Position numbers and translations under genes: made by a program | Part shown: positions 18,301 to 25,787 of the stretch, one piece after another | Layout: each line of letters begins with the position of its first letter | Position numbering within the stretch: the first letter of the stretch is position 1 | Source of the DNA: CAZTGZ01 sp044339595 | GTDB taxonomy: Bacteria > Bacteroidota > Bacteroidia > NS11-12g > UBA9320 | DNA length: 50,000 nucleotides | NCBI GenBank assembly: GCA_044339595.1 | Contig: JBIIVF010000003.1 | Coordinates: 1 to 50,000 of the forward strand | Direction of reading: 5' to 3' | The notes under the pieces: generated by a model | What the model was told of the DNA's origin: nothing | Seen by the model: only the letters and a program-made list of their open reading frames with translations | Database searches by the model: none

Positions 18301-19018
18301 GGTATTGGAGTTAGAAGAGAGTGCCCTTAAATTGTCAGAATCTGAAAGGGAAGGAGCCTGGCGAGAAATGGCGAGGCAGGTGGCGCATGAAATCAAGAAT
18401 CCGCTTACACCGATGAAACTCAACATACAGCATTTACAGCGCGCCTGGTATGACAAAAGTGATAAACTTGAACATACGTTTGAACGCGTTACCAAAATTC
18501 TGGTTGAGCAAATTGACAGCCTTTCTAACCTGGCTAGCAGTTTCAGTGATTTTGCCAAAATGCCCAATGAACGATTTGAGGTATTTGATCTTAGAATGGT
18601 GGTGAGCAATGCCATTCACCTGTTTGAAAAATCTTCCGAAGTACATTTTCATGCAGAAATGCCCGAACATTCGGCAGAAATCAGGGCAGACAAGGAGCAA
18701 ATTTCAAGGGTATTCAACAATCTTTTTAAAAACGCCATACAGGCCATTGTGCTTGAAAAAATTGGTAGAATTGAAGTGAAAATGCATTGTGTGGATGGAC
18801 GCATCATCACAGAAGTGTGTGACAACGGCTCCGGAATTGCTGACACCTTGAAAGATAAAATATTCGTGCCCAATTTCAGTACCAAAACATCCGGAATGGG
18901 GTTGGGATTGGCCATTTCCAGGAAAATTGTGGAAGTGAGCGGAGGGAGCATTCGTTTTGAATCCCACGAATCAAAAGGAACCTGTTTTATCGTTGATTTA
19001 CCGGAGTGGAAGTCATGA
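15368..19018 (+). CDS. Large multi-pass sensor histidine kinase (NtrY-like)
   Basis: A 1216-residue sensor kinase. About ten to twelve hydrophobic segments span the first 800 residues, with long extracytoplasmic stretches near 35-190, 455-690 and 790-920. A final membrane segment (about 920-938) leads into a HAMP linker (ITRPL). The kinase core is complete: H-box VAHEIKNPLTP with phospho-acceptor H1007, N-box NNLFKNAIQAI, G1 box DNGSGI, and FSTKTSGMGLGLAISRKIVE. The architecture resembles NtrY-like kinases common in Bacteroidota. The ATG at 15368 overlaps the hldD stop (TGATG); the stop overlaps the next start (ATGA). No response regulator is encoded in the window, so its partner is unknown. 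The signal sensed cannot be read from sequence. Confidence 0.92.
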   Translation: MRRIPIAFRWILAALFFVAFSWVVDHLGKSEPSRISKAGEIQFGQFLEIKSNFGKELIALLKDDQTKKDLEWFKQIKKFDDGHWEVICFKAGDPFRWTSPELDYDTSAVYQESNHFYYTRNKVYWVISEKVGDDLFLAAYPVQYNELGKTFHRFPRPDNLEVDISADSTNTRIQLSDTSVFLNVTEGHQGSVWGTLLALLAFLLVVRGIQFESWRQVPWYYFLLTLMMLFLFRKALYDQQIAVWLAGLEIMDPKIYASSFLLPSLGDLLLHALFAGVTLSLIFRIELPQNFRAGGAFKISALIMSVAAFFATDMVISLLKGLVLDSSISFDPSNIANINRYSLLASVAAGMTVYLLIRLISAIVLNYGSVFKTVWIPVLGLLVFIAFQILDGHRTAQSLLMPALSAILIALIYAGWRSKNGTSGMLIIVSVSAIFTTACYFYYGRLHEKEFLSFYANKLVTEKDVEAEYEFTRIENKLVSEFLVPEDFNSYITRKDQFEKRLRRLYFTGYLDKYDVRVFSFDSLGRSIGGASQYNYPYLSKLYDFNAMPTISDHFYHIKDPSVVNGYIARFDNCDLEGHNGSSFLVLQPKFIQIPHLFPRLLKKGKPLSGYDVSQYSYAIYVYGTLRHQKGGFAYPIQLRNGGAFDAKNNRLWNEDYKHFINRHSDIVTVVLSRSINYLNHVFSVFTLLFLFYLLIFFFWMFGIRLLNLIFKETDEEEVNKVSMIAIYAQNTVGAGMGMLSSRIRIALSGLLIAGLLVSVYLTSQYVRSNYNERMRENITSHLLEASNQLQNEVNLGVKLKNQDARQLLINQLSDLNKSVFHLYSTEGRLIATSEPQLFDQKIMGKLMNPMAFSVMNGEKVSKFQHKETLAGLDYQSAYVPLLDENRALLAYLNMSYFTEQEELNHEVSDFMMAYINLYFILFIAALALAWFISEKITRPLTMIREKISHMVLGSTNEMIDWKQNDEIGQLVRQYNKMVLELEESALKLSESEREGAWREMARQVAHEIKNPLTPMKLNIQHLQRAWYDKSDKLEHTFERVTKILVEQIDSLSNLASSFSDFAKMPNERFEVFDLRMVVSNAIHLFEKSSEVHFHAEMPEHSAEIRADKEQISRVFNNLFKNAIQAIVLEKIGRIEVKMHCVDGRIITEVCDNGSGIADTLKDKIFVPNFSTKTSGMGLGLAISRKIVEVSGGSIRFESHESKGTCFIVDLPEWKS

Positions 19019-19563
19019 GGTTGTTCATCTTTTTTACATTATTATTGGGGGTGTCGTGCTCTCCGGCCCCTTCACCTGAATGGTATGATGAAAATGGAGA
19101 AAAATATCAACTTAAAGATGAACCGGTGGCCATGATGATATTTGTGCCTGATTGTCCGTGGGCAATACGATATGCCTCCGATTTTCAGAGGCTTCAACAG
19201 GAAAAGGAATTCGACACCCTGAGTTTTGTAGCGGTGATCTCAGGAACGGATTATAACTTGGATGACATCAAGGATTTTCGTGAAAAGTCTGGATATACTG
19301 AACCGATATACAGAGACATTGAAGGTATCACCACCCAATTTTTAAAAGCCACTATTTCACCTGAATTCTTTTTGTTGGATGCGCGTCAAAAGATACAATA
19401 TAGAGGTGCATTCGATAACCGACTGAAAGATTTGGGTCAACATCGATTGAAGGCGGACAGTTTTTATTTTCGGAATGCCATCAAGGCGATGCTTCGTAAC
19501 GATAAGATTTACCCTCATTCAACTCAAGCTGTAGGATGTTATCTCGAAACCATATTGGAATAG
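19015..19563 (+). CDS. Redoxin (thioredoxin-fold) lipoprotein, split partner of the copper monooxygenase
   Basis: A 182-residue exported lipoprotein: signal sequence ending in LLGVSC with the lipidated C15. Residues 35-140 follow the AhpC/TSA-redoxin fold, with one cysteine in the FVPDCPWA position (C47; CPxA rather than CxxC), so it cannot form the usual disulphide pair there. The C-terminus carries TQAVGCYLE (C175). In many other bacteria this redoxin domain, ending in a T-x-AVGC motif, is fused in one polypeptide to the cytochrome and monooxygenase modules found in the next gene. Start chosen at 19015 because it overlaps the kinase stop as ATGA and begins the signal peptide. It overlaps the next gene by 28 bases. 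Confidence 0.8.
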   Translation: MRLFIFFTLLLGVSCSPAPSPEWYDENGEKYQLKDEPVAMMIFVPDCPWAIRYASDFQRLQQEKEFDTLSFVAVISGTDYNLDDIKDFREKSGYTEPIYRDIEGITTQFLKATISPEFFLLDARQKIQYRGAFDNRLKDLGQHRLKADSFYFRNAIKAMLRNDKIYPHSTQAVGCYLETILE

Positions 19564-20909
19564 CAGCTGCTATCCTGGGCTGTTTTGCTTTATGGACTTC
19601 CTGTGGGAAGCCTAACGATGCGACTTTTAATGAAGATATTGCACCCATCTTATATAAGCATTGCGTCAGTTGTCACAGGCCGGATGGAGCCGCTCCATTT
19701 TCTTTGATGACTTATAAGGAAGCCTGGAAGAAAAAGAAAACCATTTTAAAAGTGACGAAAAGTGGATATATGCCTCCATGGCCCGCCGATCCTGCGTATT
19801 CTCATTTTTTGGGCGAAAAATTCCTCAATGAGGAGGAAAAAAGCATCATCGAAGACTGGGTTTCAGGAGGAGCGAAAGAAGGACCTACGAATGCATTGCC
19901 GATGCCACCCCAATTTCCAGGATCATCTTTATTGGGGAAACCTGATCTGACCTTGACGGCCGATAGTTTTTTCATTCCCGGTGATAATCGCGATCGGTTT
20001 TTGCTGATGAAACTGCCTTTTCAACTCGATAGCGACACTTTTATCCGGGCAATTGAATTTATTCCCGGCAAAAACGGTTTGGTCCATCACATGAATGGCC
20101 ATCTGCTCATGTATCAGGAGGATCAAAAAAAGGATGTTTTTAAAGGCCGGCGGGTCATGAACATTGAAACAGATCCTTATGAAGCGTACGTAAAGTTATT
20201 TGAATCGATGATGTTTTACAACGATGATGGCAGCATCCCGCGGCGCATTCATTCAGCCGTGAACTATCTGCCCGGTGTAGAAGCACAAATGTATCCCGAA
20301 GGGATTGGCGGATTCAGGGTATTTCGCAAAGGAGCCATCGTTGCCAACGACATTCATTACGGACCGCAACCCAAAGGAGTTTGGGATCAATCAAAAGTGA
20401 ATATCTTTTTTGCCTCAAAACCGCCGGAACGGGAAGTGGCAGAAATCATGTTGGGTACCAATGGCGTATCACCGATCGTTCCACCCTTGAAAATCCCACC
20501 CAACAAGATCAGTACTTTCCGAACAGAATACAACGTACCTGCCGACATCAGTATTTTAACCATCAACCCGCATTTACATTTATTGGGGAGCAATTTTCTG
20601 GCGTATGCGTTAAAACCAACCGGCGACACCATTCGGTTGATATCCATCCCGAAGTGGGATTTCAGATGGCAATATTTCTACACCTATCCAAGTATGTTGC
20701 CCATCCCTGCCGGTTCCCGCATTGTAGTAGAAGCAACTTTTGACAATACTGCTGAAAATCCGTTCAATCCGAATCATCCTCCGGATTGGGTTTCAGAAAG
20801 ACTGGAGAGGGGCGGTGCCGGCATGCGAACTACCGATGAAATGTTGCAATTCATCATTTCATACACACCATATAAAGCAGGAGATGAGAATGTGTCTTTG
20901 AAGAGGTGA
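19536..20909 (+). CDS. Cytochrome c / copper type II ascorbate-dependent monooxygenase-like lipoprotein
   Basis: A 457-residue exported protein with a lipobox-like WTSC (C23). Residues 30-115 form a cytochrome c-like module with one CxxCH (C43, C46, H47) and a YMPPW segment that may supply the distal ligand. The rest resembles the two-domain fold of peptidylglycine alpha-hydroxylating and dopamine beta-monooxygenases: H184-H185 in VHHMNGH and H274 in DIHYGP fit the CuH site, and H346, H348 in NPHLHLLG with M436 in TTDEM fit the CuM site. All six expected copper ligands are therefore present, so it may be an active oxidase or monooxygenase; substrate unknown. It starts 28 bases inside the redoxin gene and ends the operon. 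Confidence 0.85.
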   Translation: MLSRNHIGIAAAILGCFALWTSCGKPNDATFNEDIAPILYKHCVSCHRPDGAAPFSLMTYKEAWKKKKTILKVTKSGYMPPWPADPAYSHFLGEKFLNEEEKSIIEDWVSGGAKEGPTNALPMPPQFPGSSLLGKPDLTLTADSFFIPGDNRDRFLLMKLPFQLDSDTFIRAIEFIPGKNGLVHHMNGHLLMYQEDQKKDVFKGRRVMNIETDPYEAYVKLFESMMFYNDDGSIPRRIHSAVNYLPGVEAQMYPEGIGGFRVFRKGAIVANDIHYGPQPKGVWDQSKVNIFFASKPPEREVAEIMLGTNGVSPIVPPLKIPPNKISTFRTEYNVPADISILTINPHLHLLGSNFLAYALKPTGDTIRLISIPKWDFRWQYFYTYPSMLPIPAGSRIVVEATFDNTAENPFNPNHPPDWVSERLERGGAGMRTTDEMLQFIISYTPYKAGDENVSLKR

Positions 20910-20920
20910 GGTTAATTTCC

Positions 20921-20970
20921 AACCCTTCAAGGGACCGACACCCTTGAAGGGTTGACCACCCTTGAAGGGT
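20921..20970. terminator. Strong hairpin between convergent genes
   Basis: AACCCTTCAAGGG (20921-20933) and CCCTTGAAGGGTT (20941-20953) are perfect 13-base reverse complements around a seven-base loop. A third copy of the CCCTTGAAGGG core follows at 20959-20969, giving a competing stem. It sits between the monooxygenase stop (20909) and the LuxE-like stop (20974). There is no T-run, so it may stop transcription in both directions by structure or protect 3' ends. Confidence 0.6.
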
Positions 20971-20973
20971 GTG

Positions 20974-21951
20974 TCAGATTGCCATCAAACTGCACCCCCG
21001 CATTTCACTGTAATCTGTCCGCCCTAATATTTCGATGCTGCCATCGGGATGTTCAATCCCCAGGTCTGCGGTAGCTATAAAAGGGCACGTTTGATGATTC
21101 GCTAAGTCTATGATGCAGATTTTGCCGGATTGACCGGGAGGCAGAATTTGAAATGGGTCATTTTTGTCCATAATGTAGATTCGTATCCAGGGCGGCAACT
21201 TCAAAAGGCCATCCTTCAGTGAATAAGCCATGCTTTGCAATTCTGTCATGCCGTATTCAGTGCAGATATTTTCAATGCCGAATCCACTTTTGAGCTGTTC
21301 ATGCAATTCTGCCCGGATAATTTCTGTATGCCTTCCTTTCATTCCGCCGGTTTCAATGACCATGGTATCTGCCGGCAAAACAGGTTTAGTAGATGCATAA
21401 TCGAGCAATGCCCAGGTTACGCCAAACAACAAAATCTTTCTCTCTTTGGGCGCCTTTTGCAAGGCCATGTTCAGCTTATCTAATTGATAGGTATAGAAAC
21501 CACCTTCATAACCTGAAAGCGTCATCAGGTGTTGCACCATATAAATAAGCGATGAGTTTTGCCTTTCGATATATCCGGGAAGCAAACCGTAAATGGCATA
21601 ATCTGCCGGATCGCCGAAAGTGCGAACAAAGGTTTCATGAATTATCTCACCGTAATGTGCTAAATCAGGTAAATAATGTCGGCTGAGCCCTTTGCCCGTG
21701 GTTGAGCTGCTTTCGAATATGCGCTCCTCCGTTAGTCCGGACAGAAGCACCCGGGATGATTTGAACATATCAACGGGCATGAACGGGATTTCATGACATT
21801 CTCTTACTTTTGTAGTGTCTTTGCCGAGAAAACGGACGAATTCAGCGTAAACCGGATTATATTTTAGATGTTTCTGAAATAATTCGAGAGCAAGGTCGTT
21901 GAACCCATGTTGATCTAAAGATGTTAACCTTTCGGAAAAAGCGCTTGTCAT
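20974..21951 (-). CDS. LuxE-like acyl-protein synthetase family protein
   Basis: A 325-residue cytosolic protein resembling the LuxE acyl-protein synthetase family and the related adenylate-forming enzymes: IFESSSTTGKGLSRHY (about 80-95) is the Ser/Thr/Gly-rich nucleotide loop, ICTEYGMTEL (about 234-243) the adenylation motif, and a TADLG/GRTDY pair at the end corresponds to the A8 region. LuxE activates fatty acids with ATP; in non-luminous bacteria relatives sit in polysaccharide or lipid modification loci. Here the substrate is unknown. The ATG is directly abutted (zero bases) by the TTG of the divergent lipoprotein gene, so its promoter must lie inside that gene. Confidence 0.82.
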   Translation of the reverse strand: MTSAFSERLTSLDQHGFNDLALELFQKHLKYNPVYAEFVRFLGKDTTKVRECHEIPFMPVDMFKSSRVLLSGLTEERIFESSSTTGKGLSRHYLPDLAHYGEIIHETFVRTFGDPADYAIYGLLPGYIERQNSSLIYMVQHLMTLSGYEGGFYTYQLDKLNMALQKAPKERKILLFGVTWALLDYASTKPVLPADTMVIETGGMKGRHTEIIRAELHEQLKSGFGIENICTEYGMTELQSMAYSLKDGLLKLPPWIRIYIMDKNDPFQILPPGQSGKICIIDLANHQTCPFIATADLGIEHPDGSIEILGRTDYSEMRGCSLMAI

Positions 21952-22482
21952 TTGAACTTCAAAGGTAATTATATCCTGTTTCTGTTGTTTATGGTTTCCA
22001 CATCATGGTGGTCATGCCGCGATGGGGATGATCCCGGATTTCAAAGGCCACCGGAAATTTCCTTTTTGGGGTTTGAAAAAGTAAAGTCGCCGGGAACCGG
22101 GAAAGATTCATTGCTGGTTTTAAAAATTGGGTACAAAGATGAGAATGGAGATTTGGGTTTGTCACTGACAGATACAGGGGCCCCTTATAATCAAGGACTT
22201 TTCAGATATAATTTATGGGTAGATATCATGGATTTAGATAATGGTGGGGAGGATACCATTAAAGTACCCGGTACCTCATTTAATCAAATATTTCATCAAC
22301 GCATTCCGGATTTACTACCTTCGGGAAGGAATAAATATGTTGAAGGAGAAATTGAGGTTTCCTATGATGCCAGCAGCCTTACCATTTACCCCAATACTGT
22401 AAAGGTCTATCTGCAAATGGTCGATCGACGTTTGCAGTTGAGCAACAAAGTAAACAGTGGTCCTATCCAAATCGAACATTGA
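21952..22482 (+). CDS. Putative lipoprotein of unknown function
   Basis: A 176-residue protein with an N-terminal hydrophobic stretch ending in SWWSC, a likely lipidation site near residue 22. The mature part contains KIGYKDENGDLGL and a beta-rich middle, as in many small Bacteroidota lipoproteins, but I recognise no named family. The start is TTG at 21952; the only nearby ATG (21991) would leave about nine residues before the cysteine, too few for a signal. The TTG directly abuts the ATG of the divergent LuxE-like gene. The gene is probably real because the lipoprotein signal and codon use look normal. Confidence 0.65.
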   Translation: MNFKGNYILFLLFMVSTSWWSCRDGDDPGFQRPPEISFLGFEKVKSPGTGKDSLLVLKIGYKDENGDLGLSLTDTGAPYNQGLFRYNLWVDIMDLDNGGEDTIKVPGTSFNQIFHQRIPDLLPSGRNKYVEGEIEVSYDASSLTIYPNTVKVYLQMVDRRLQLSNKVNSGPIQIEH

Positions 22483-22626
22483 TTGTATATAATAGTGAAC
22501 AACCTGCATCCATTTATGCCATCAGGTCAAATGGTTAATTTTGATTATAATTGCGCACTTTTACACGCTTTTTGGCCATCGATTTGAATTGGAACACGGT
22601 TTGAAACCCAAAAGAAAAAGACAAAT

Positions 22627-23238
22627 ATGAAAATATTGAAGAAAGCTCCCTTTTTGATTGCGATGAGTTGTTTTATGCTCTTAGGCACAAACACGTTTGC
22701 ACAGAAATTTGGTTACGTAGATACAGAATATATTCTTGGACAACTTCCGTCTTATCGTTCTGCTCAAAAACAAGTAGATGAGCAAAGCGAAAAATGGCAA
22801 AAGGAAGTGGATAAGCTGTATGCCGATATCGACAAAATGTACAAAGATTATCAGGCCGAAAAAGTCATTCTAAGCGGTGAACTTCAAAAGAAAAGAGAAG
22901 AAGAAATCATTGTGAAGGAAAGAGAAGCTAAAAAGTATCAGCAAGATAAATTTGGCTACGAGGGCGAATTATTTAAGAAAAGACAGGAATTCATCAAGCC
23001 GATTCAAGATCAGGTTTATGATGCCATTCAAAAGATCGCCAAAGAAAATACACTCGATTTTATTTTTGATAAATCAGGCGATATGGTCATGCTTTTCAGC
23101 AATTCAAAATACGACAAGAGTGATGAAGTGTTGCAAGAATTAGGGGTAGTTAAAACCAAAGAAACCCCGGGAAGTAAACCTGTAAACAAAGACAATTTAC
23201 CTCCGGAACCGAAAGGGGATGAATTACCACCAAGATAA
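22627..23238 (+). CDS. OmpH/Skp-family periplasmic chaperone (first copy)
   Basis: A 203-residue periplasmic protein: signal peptide ending in TNTFAQ, then KFGYVDTEYILGQLP, the conserved opening of Bacteroidota OmpH proteins. A long, charged helical part (about 45-130) is rich in Lys, Glu and Gln as in the Skp tentacles, followed by TLDFIFDKSGDMVMLFS. Skp-type chaperones hold unfolded outer-membrane proteins in the periplasm. A disordered Pro/Lys tail (about 175-203) is extra compared with the second copy. It is followed by a second ompH-like gene after 31 bases, consistent with an operon with murI. Confidence 0.9.
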   Translation: MKILKKAPFLIAMSCFMLLGTNTFAQKFGYVDTEYILGQLPSYRSAQKQVDEQSEKWQKEVDKLYADIDKMYKDYQAEKVILSGELQKKREEEIIVKEREAKKYQQDKFGYEGELFKKRQEFIKPIQDQVYDAIQKIAKENTLDFIFDKSGDMVMLFSNSKYDKSDEVLQELGVVKTKETPGSKPVNKDNLPPEPKGDELPPR

Positions 23239-23269
23239 AATTTTAATAAACAATCAAACAATTAAATTA

Positions 23270-23803
23270 ATGAAATACACAATGAAAAAAGTGATGATGG
23301 TGTTGGTAATGCTTGCAGCAGGCATGGTAGCACAAGCTCAATCTAAAATTGCCCACGTAAATTCGGGTGAATTGCTTCAAAAAATGCCTGAAATCAAGGA
23401 GGTAGAAACAAAGTTGACGGATTATCAAGCCTCTTATGAGAAACAATTGCTTCAGATGCAGACCGATATTCAGGAAAAAAGCGCTGCCCTTCAGGAAGAC
23501 AAAACATCTCCAAAGACCATTTTGGCGGTGAAACAGAAGGAATTGGAAGATATGTATAGCAATTACCAACAGTTGCAAGCGTCTGCCCAAGAAGACATCA
23601 TGGCGAAAAGAGAGGAATTGCTCGAACCCATCATCAAAAAGTTGAAAGATTCAATTGCAGCAGTAGCCAAAGAAAAAGGCTACGAATATGTGATGGATTC
23701 AACTGAAGGTGGAGGATTGATTTATGGCGATCCCAAGCACGATTTAATGACAGACGTGCTGAAGAAATTGAATATTACTGCGCCTACTACACCGGCAAAA
23801 TAA
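23270..23803 (+). CDS. OmpH/Skp-family periplasmic chaperone (second copy)
   Basis: A 177-residue paralogue of the preceding gene: signal peptide ending near AQAQ, then SKIAHVNSGELLQKMPE and a long helical region with few aromatic residues, and the KGYEYVMDSTEG ending. Starts at 23270 or 23282 are equally possible; the ATG at 23219 lies inside the end of the previous gene and precedes no signal peptide. Its stop overlaps the murI start (TAATG). Tandem ompH genes followed by murI are a familiar arrangement in Bacteroidota, usually downstream of the outer-membrane assembly gene bamA, which is not in this window. Confidence 0.9.
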   Translation: MKYTMKKVMMVLVMLAAGMVAQAQSKIAHVNSGELLQKMPEIKEVETKLTDYQASYEKQLLQMQTDIQEKSAALQEDKTSPKTILAVKQKELEDMYSNYQQLQASAQEDIMAKREELLEPIIKKLKDSIAAVAKEKGYEYVMDSTEGGGLIYGDPKHDLMTDVLKKLNITAPTTPAK

Positions 23804-24621
23804 TGATGTCTTTTCAGGCAAAACCATCTGCAGATGGGCCCATCGGAATATTTGATTCCGGCATCGGTGGCCTTACGGTTGCCAGGGCTATTTTAGATGC
23901 TTTGCCCAATGAAGAGATTATCTACTTTGGAGATACGGCCCACTTGCCTTATGGCGATAAGTCGGGCGATGCGATTCGGTATTATGTAGCCAAGATTTCA
24001 GACTTTTTATATGGCCGGGGTTGCAAAGCCCTGGTCATTGCTTGTAATACGGCCAGCAGCGTGCTCGAAAGGGCTTCCCTGCCACCATTCCATAAAGATC
24101 TAATTATCAATGTAGTGGATCCGGTGGTTCAATGGGTCGCTGCTCAAGAAACCATCAAGTCGGTAGGTGTGATTGGCACCAAACGTACCATCAGCAGCGG
24201 TATTTATGCCAGGAGACTCAAAACCAAACTCAAAGACATTCAAGTTAAAAACCTGAGTACGCCTTTGTTGGCGCCGATGATTGAAGAAGGTTTTTTTAAC
24301 AACAATATTTCTAAAGCCATTGTGGCATCCTACCTCGATAAGATTACCGACATTGATGCTTTAATATTAGGCTGCACGCACTATCCACTGATCAAAAAGG
24401 AAATTAGTGCCTATTACCAGAATCAAATACCTTTGATTGATGCACCGGCATTGGTTTCCACCAAACTGAAAGACCATCTCGATGCGCTAAATTTGCGCAG
24501 AATAGGAGTTACTCCACATCAAAAATTCTTTGTTTCTGACTACACAACCGGGTTTGAAGAAGCCGCAAGACTGTTCTTTGGAGAAAGTGTTCATCTCGAG
24601 GAAAAAAACATCTGGAAATAA
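23803..24621 (+). CDS. murI: Glutamate racemase
   Basis: MurI interconverts L- and D-glutamate for peptidoglycan synthesis. The 272-residue protein has IGIFDSGIGGLTV (14-26), YFGDTAHLPYG (41-51) and the two catalytic cysteines C81 (ACNTAS) and C191 (LGCTHYP), with H193 beside the second. Length is typical. A second ATG at 23806 is an alternative start. It is translationally coupled to the OmpH gene (TAATG). A perfect palindrome begins two bases after its stop. Confidence 0.96.
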   Translation: MMSFQAKPSADGPIGIFDSGIGGLTVARAILDALPNEEIIYFGDTAHLPYGDKSGDAIRYYVAKISDFLYGRGCKALVIACNTASSVLERASLPPFHKDLIINVVDPVVQWVAAQETIKSVGVIGTKRTISSGIYARRLKTKLKDIQVKNLSTPLLAPMIEEGFFNNNISKAIVASYLDKITDIDALILGCTHYPLIKKEISAYYQNQIPLIDAPALVSTKLKDHLDALNLRRIGVTPHQKFFVSDYTTGFEEAARLFFGESVHLEEKNIWK

Positions 24622-24623
24622 TC

Positions 24624-24639
24624 TGTCAATTAATTGACA
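24624..24639. promoter_or_regulatory. Perfect 16-base palindrome, possible operator
   Basis: TGTCAATTAATTGACA is its own reverse complement. It lies between murI and the 2-hydroxyacid dehydrogenase gene, just upstream of a second TTGACA at 24647-24652. Such a symmetric site is the expected footprint of a dimeric regulator; which one is unknown. Confidence 0.45.
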
Positions 24640-24645
24640 ATCCGT

Positions 24646-24678
24646 TTTGACATTTCGTAGAAAAAACCGCTATCTTAG
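24646..24678 (+). promoter_or_regulatory. Putative promoter of the 2-hydroxyacid dehydrogenase gene
   Basis: TTTG at 24646-24649 and TATCTTAG at 24671-24678 are separated by 21 bases, close to the Bacteroidota -33/-7 layout, with one mismatch to TAnnTTTG. An AAAGG at 24716-24720 could act as ribosome binding site for the ATG at 24731. Confidence 0.4.
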
Positions 24679-24730
24679 CAAAATAGAACAAGGGGTATTT
24701 TGAAAATTTCAATTTAAAGGTGGCTTGAAG

Positions 24731-25714
24731 ATGTTGGGAAAAGTTTTAATTGTGGATGATATGCACCCCTTGTTCATGGAATCCTTGTGCGAAAATTTCC
24801 ATTTAGACTTTAAGCCTGGACTAAATTATTCAGACACATCCTCATTGATTCCGGATTACGACGTTTTGGTGGTCAGAACCGGCATCGTGGTAGATCAGAA
24901 TTTAATCAACCTGGCAACCCATCTAAAAGTCATAGCTCGGGCTGGCGCAGGAATGGATAACATCGACGTAGACGCAGCTGAATTAAGAGGAATTGTTTGT
25001 GTAAATGCCCCTGAAGGAAACCGGGATGCGGTAGCAGAGCAGACGGTCGGAACCCTGCTGGCATTGTTGCATAATATAGCAAAATCAGACCGGGAGGTTC
25101 GGCGATACAGTTGGAACAGAGAAGCCAACAGAGGAACCGAACTTGGTGAGAAAACAGTAGCGATTATTGGATACGGAAATACAGGAGAGCAGGTAGCGCG
25201 AAGATTAGGAGCTTTTAATTGCCGTATTTTGGCTTTTGACCTCTTCAAACAGAATTTCGGAACCGAGTATGTTAAGGAGACCGATATGAATCAAATTTTT
25301 GAGGAAGCCGACATCGTCAGTTTGCATGTGCCGCTCACAGATTTAACCCTCCGAATGCTGAATCTTGATTTTATCAATCGCTTTAAAAAAAACATCACCC
25401 TGCTTAATTTAAGTCGGGGAAAAATCATGGTGCTCCGCGACTTGTTGAACGCCATGGATAACGGCAAAATAATCGCTTTGGGCATGGATGTTCTTGAAAA
25501 TGAGAAAATTCATGGATTGAGTACCGAACAACAAGTTGATTTTGAGCGACTTATATCCAGAGATGATGTGATCATCACCCCCCACGTGGGGGGGTGGACC
25601 GTGGAGTCTTACCGTAAGATTTCAGAAATACTGTCAATCAAAATTAAAGATGTATTCATCGAAAGGTCACAAAAAGAAAACAATTTTGTCAAACACGTCA
25701 AAACTCCAAGATAA
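24731..25714 (+). CDS. D-2-hydroxyacid dehydrogenase (D-3-phosphoglycerate dehydrogenase-like)
   Basis: A 327-residue NAD-dependent dehydrogenase. It shows ARAGAGMDNID (conserved substrate loop), VNAPEGNRDAVAEQTVGTLL, the Rossmann motif IGYGNTGEQVA near residue 146, the catalytic arginine in LNLSRGK, MDVLENE and the catalytic histidine in TPHVGGWT. The APEGN motif favours 3-phosphoglycerate dehydrogenase, the first step of serine synthesis. There is no C-terminal ACT domain, as in the short SerA type. I prefer the ATG at 24731, ten bases after AAAGG, over the TTG at 24725. A palindrome and promoter-like boxes precede it. Serine-pathway partners are not adjacent. Confidence 0.85.
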   Translation: MLGKVLIVDDMHPLFMESLCENFHLDFKPGLNYSDTSSLIPDYDVLVVRTGIVVDQNLINLATHLKVIARAGAGMDNIDVDAAELRGIVCVNAPEGNRDAVAEQTVGTLLALLHNIAKSDREVRRYSWNREANRGTELGEKTVAIIGYGNTGEQVARRLGAFNCRILAFDLFKQNFGTEYVKETDMNQIFEEADIVSLHVPLTDLTLRMLNLDFINRFKKNITLLNLSRGKIMVLRDLLNAMDNGKIIALGMDVLENEKIHGLSTEQQVDFERLISRDDVIITPHVGGWTVESYRKISEILSIKIKDVFIERSQKENNFVKHVKTPR

Positions 25715-25787
25715 TTTCCTTTTTTTGCAAAATCATAGATTGTTAAATATCACCAATTAAAGGAAAAACTCGATAAACACAGTTGTA

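Noticed and set aside
19536..19563. Frameshift artefact joining the redoxin and monooxygenase genes
   Set aside because: Considered because fused homologues are known, but the second gene has its own lipobox-like signal and start in the overlap, so two genes are more likely.
24646..24678. E. coli-type sigma70 promoter from the two TTGACA motifs before the dehydrogenase
   Set aside because: The organism is a Bacteroidota member; the -33/-7 layout fits better and the classical -10 TATAAT is missing.
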